Source of the DNA: Bacteroidales bacterium
Lineage (GTDB): Bacteria; Bacteroidota; Bacteroidia; Bacteroidales; P3
DNA length: 64,000 nt
Assembly (NCBI GenBank): GCA_017647785.1
Contig: JAGCJW010000004.1
Span: 1 to 64,000 of the forward strand
Direction: 5' to 3'
Each line of letters begins with the position of its first letter. Positions within the stretch are counted from its first letter, which is position 1. The translations under genes were made by a program, and so were the position numbers. The notes below the pieces were generated by a model. It saw only the letters and a program-made list of their open reading frames with translations, was not told the DNA's origin and ran no database searches. This document shows positions 61,401 through 64,000 of this stretch, piece by piece.

Positions 61401-62505
61401 AAATTGCTTCATACATTTTACCAGGTAAAATTTTTATAAATCCTTTTAATTCAAGTGTCATAAGTGTGGAATTCAACAATGAAAATCCAAAATTGCAATA
61501 AGTGTTTATCGAATCTAAACTTGCTTGTCTATTTTCCTTTATATATTTATAAATCTTTAATTCAACCTCATTTAACTCATTTTCTCTATTTTGAGAAGTT
61601 TGTAATGGTGCAGTAGTTTGAGAATTAGTAGTTTTATCCCAATTCATTATTTCTCCTATTTTATTTAAATCGCAAAGGTCCATTGCTTGATTTTGAGCTA
61701 TCAACTTGTTGCAACCTAGAGAATTAATATCTCCTAATCTACCTGGAACTGCAAAAACTTCCCTATTGTAATCTTGAGCTAATCTTGCTGTTATTAAAGA
61801 TCCTCCTTTATCCTTTGATTCTATCACTATACACAAATCACAAAGGGCTGCGATTATTCTATTCCTTCTTGGAAAATTATGAGGAGATATTAAGGTTCCT
61901 GAAAAGAAGTCTGTAACCAATCCTCCTTTATCACACATTGCTTTTGCTAAATCCCAATTTTGTGAAGGATATATCTTATCCAAACCATGCCCTAAAATAC
62001 CAAATGTTGGAATAGACTCTGCTATTGAACGCAAATGTGTTACAGAATCTATTCCATAAGCAAGCCCACTTATAGTTGATGCATTGTATTGCTTTAAATG
62101 TTGAACAATATTTGCAGTTACCCATTTACCATAATCACTTGGATTTCGTGTCCCTACAATAGCAACCATTCTATTTGAATCCAAATCTCTATTCCCTTTA
62201 GTAAATAGACAAATTGGTGGGTCATCTATTTGCTTTAAACGATATGGATAATCATCATCTTTAAAGAAATAGGCTTTTATGTTATTGTTTATTATGAAAT
62301 TAAGTTCCCTTTCGCAATCTGCAAACATTGTCTTATTCAAGATTGCTTCAATAGTTTTTTCTCTTGAACCAAAAAGTGTCTCCAATGATTTGCGAGATTC
62401 CTTAAATAATTCCTCCGCTGTGGGATAGTATTCCATTAGTTTTTTCGCAACAGCTGGACCTATCCCATAGGTTTTAGATAAGGCAAGTGAATAAATGCTA
62501 ATCAT
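61399..62505 (-). CDS. dprA: DNA-processing protein DprA
   Basis: 368 residues. The Rossmann-type core has MVAIVGTRNPSDYG, SGLAYGIDSVTH and FPRRNRIIAALCD, and a C-terminal winged-helix domain (about 310-368) follows. DprA loads RecA onto incoming single-stranded DNA in transformation. It starts 4 bases after the fucosidase gene ends, so the two may be co-transcribed. Confidence 0.94.
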   Translation of the reverse strand: MISIYSLALSKTYGIGPAVAKKLMEYYPTAEELFKESRKSLETLFGSREKTIEAILNKTMFADCERELNFIINNNIKAYFFKDDDYPYRLKQIDDPPICLFTKGNRDLDSNRMVAIVGTRNPSDYGKWVTANIVQHLKQYNASTISGLAYGIDSVTHLRSIAESIPTFGILGHGLDKIYPSQNWDLAKAMCDKGGLVTDFFSGTLISPHNFPRRNRIIAALCDLCIVIESKDKGGSLITARLAQDYNREVFAVPGRLGDINSLGCNKLIAQNQAMDLCDLNKIGEIMNWDKTTNSQTTAPLQTSQNRENELNEVELKIYKYIKENRQASLDSINTYCNFGFSLLNSTLMTLELKGFIKILPGKMYEAI

Positions 62506-62509
62506 TTAA

Positions 62510-64000
62510 TTAGTTAATAGAATTTATATAATTATCTAATTTAAACACCCAAGCTCCTTTAGTTGTAATATCTGCTGGAGTTACTGAACGTGTATCAAGA
62601 GTTATAGTTTTGTTTTCTGAATTATAAACCCAAGGTATTTCTTTATTTTTCTCTCCTAAAAGATATACCTTCATATCTACCTTTGGTGCTACGTTCAAGG
62701 TAAATGATATACTATTATCTATTGGTTGTAAACTTATTGCATATAAATTACCATTATTCTTTGTAAAACAAATGTAAGTTTCTTCCCATGACACTTCACC
62801 CTTCCAATCAGATTTTATAGGTTGTTTTGGTAATGATGCTGATTCCCATTGTAATTGCACAACAGCTTCGTGAGTTTTTTCTTGGTAAGTAAGTTCAAAT
62901 TTATAAGTTTCTCCTTTTTTCAATTTAATTGTACGTTTCACTTCCTCTTTTTGTGAAGCTAATCTAAATATAGATTCTCCTTTTGCATTTTTTATCTCTA
63001 AACCAGCTTCTTCATCTGCATTTAAGTAAAGTGTATATTTATCTGTTTCGTTTGGAGTAATTTCTGTTTCCCAAAGGATTGAGAAATTATCTTCTGTCAC
63101 ACCTTTCATTGGTGCATTTCTTACCCAATTAAAATCAATTTCTTTATCATTTCTACTTGCTGTGATAGCTTGATTTTGATATACTGTTTCAAATGCTTCA
63201 CTTCCGTATATAGCTTCTTGATTGATTTCTATCCATTTACCTAAATCTAGCAAACGTTCTTGTTGAAGTAAAGGAATTTTACCATCTGCACTAGGTCCTA
63301 CATTTATTGTTAATCCACCTCCTGCTGCAACTAAACGAGAAAAATGCTTAATTAAATCTTCACTTGTTAGATAACTCTCCAAATCTGCATTTCTATTTAA
63401 AGCAAATGAACGGCTTAAACCTCTACATTCTGCCCACGGACGATTATTATCCATAATTCCTGAACTATATTCAGGAGTTGCATAACCATGATTAAATCCT
63501 ATACCCCATCTATCGTTTACCACACCTTCTGCTCCTACTACATCATAATAATATTTTACCATTTCATTACTGCGGAAAGATTTGTGATTAAAATCCCAGT
63601 CTCCATCTGAAAAGACGATAGATGGTTTAAAAGTATCTATTAACTCTTTAAATTGTGGTAATAGATGTTTATCTACATAGTTATCAATACTTATATTGGT
63701 ATCTACAGTCCAACGATACAAAGGATTTGTCCATTCTGTCAAAGAATAATACAAACCAAATTTGATATCACGTTTTCTAACCTCTTCTGCAAGTTCTTTA
63801 CAAAAATCTCTATTTGGAGTTGTTGTTGTACTAGACCAACCTTTTGCATATTTACTATCCCACATACAATATCCATCATGGTGTTTTGAGGTAAAGAGTA
63901 TATATTTTGCACCTGCTTTTTTAAACAATTCTGCCCATTCACTTGCATCAAATAATTCTGCTTTGAACAAATCCTTATAATCTCTATATTCAAAATACTC
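62510..64000 (-). CDS. alpha-L-fucosidase (GH29), 5' end beyond the window
   Basis: About 497 codons, running off the right edge. The GH29 motif SKHHDGYCMWDS and the nucleophile region VFSDGDWD are visible in the catalytic domain (up to about residue 260 of what is seen), followed by two C-terminal beta domains (about 280-490, one like a PA14/carbohydrate-binding region). It removes fucose from glycans, probably outside the cytoplasm. The signal peptide would lie outside the window. Confidence 0.9.
   Translation of the reverse strand, partial: EYFEYRDYKDLFKAELFDASEWAELFKKAGAKYILFTSKHHDGYCMWDSKYAKGWSSTTTTPNRDFCKELAEEVRKRDIKFGLYYSLTEWTNPLYRWTVDTNISIDNYVDKHLLPQFKELIDTFKPSIVFSDGDWDFNHKSFRSNEMVKYYYDVVGAEGVVNDRWGIGFNHGYATPEYSSGIMDNNRPWAECRGLSRSFALNRNADLESYLTSEDLIKHFSRLVAAGGGLTINVGPSADGKIPLLQQERLLDLGKWIEINQEAIYGSEAFETVYQNQAITASRNDKEIDFNWVRNAPMKGVTEDNFSILWETEITPNETDKYTLYLNADEEAGLEIKNAKGESIFRLASQKEEVKRTIKLKKGETYKFELTYQEKTHEAVVQLQWESASLPKQPIKSDWKGEVSWEETYICFTKNNGNLYAISLQPIDNSISFTLNVAPKVDMKVYLLGEKNKEIPWVYNSENKTITLDTRSVTPADITTKGAWVFKLDNYINSIN

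Overview
The window looks like chromosomal DNA from an AT-rich member of the Bacteroidota (Bacteroidales-like). The evidence is: promoters of the Bacteroidota type (TTTG, 19 bases, TAnnTTTG) in front of several genes; few Shine-Dalgarno sequences; Bacteroidota-typical proteins such as a DUF4296 lipoprotein, a DUF4491 membrane protein, a TlpA-like lipoprotein with a long N-terminal domain and a protein with a degenerate type IX sorting tail; and a tryptophanase, a secreted sialidase, an alpha-L-fucosidase, a secreted C69 dipeptidase and an M49 peptidase, which suit a host-associated glycan- and peptide-scavenging anaerobe. Most genes lie on the - strand in long, tightly packed operons.

Layout. 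1-425: a GC-richer left edge of unknown origin, a perfect-looking promoter and no convincing gene. 0.4-3.6 kb: a beta-barrel porin, TatD nuclease, tRNA-Glu with ribosomal protein S20, an unknown protein and a ferredoxin. 3.7-5 kb: a lipoprotein and a secreted protein on the + strand. 5-8.2 kb: ComEC, and an overlapping radical SAM/UbiA prenyltransferase pair. 8.3-19 kb: folE (+), then a long envelope-biogenesis operon read from guaB through two parvulin-type chaperones, MoxR, an OmpA-like secreted protein, a TlpA-like thioredoxin, a helix-hairpin-helix protein and LpxD. 19-26.7 kb: C69 dipeptidase, PyrH, QueA, PurS, PssA, MnmD, a PHP phosphatase and a U32 protein. 26.8-28.9 kb (+): an ECF sigma factor, an anti-sigma-like protein and a beta-barrel protein. 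28.9-31.1 kb: a rearranged segment in which an outer-membrane gene appears to be split by about 1 kb of GC-richer DNA carrying a DUF4491 gene and a second barrel gene, the whole being flanked by two copies of the end of trmN6. 31-40 kb: TrmN6, ExbB/ExbD energy module, a CNNM/CBS protein, LspA, a DksA-like protein, Frr, a lipoprotein, sialidase. 39.8-47 kb: GpsA, M49 dipeptidyl peptidase, PolA, tryptophanase with a long leader. 47-55.5 kb: gltX operon with MiaB, sirtuin, and an orphan Wza/Wzc export pair. 55.6-64 kb: a large lamin-tail-domain secreted protein, ComM/YifB, DUF4296, a nucleoside phosphorylase, DprA and a partial fucosidase.

How it works together. Envelope assembly (LpxD, SurA-like chaperones, LspA, ExbBD, PssA, Wza/Wzc), tRNA modification (QueA, MnmD, MiaB, TrmN6) and DNA uptake/processing (ComEC, HhH protein, ComM, DprA) are the main themes, next to peptide and host-glycan use.

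The most unusual signal is not a gene. At about ten boundaries between transcription units I find arrays of two to four AT-rich units, each built round a core like TTCTTTGA, TTCTTGAA or CTCTTAGA, whose core C (or its complement) recurs at steps of 21 bases, with occasional 20-base steps. Some arrays fold into terminator hairpins, others sit upstream of promoters. The second is a 150-base tryptophanase leader with a 26-codon reading frame whose stop codon starts a terminator-like hairpin. All assignments were made by reading the sequence; nothing was searched against a database.
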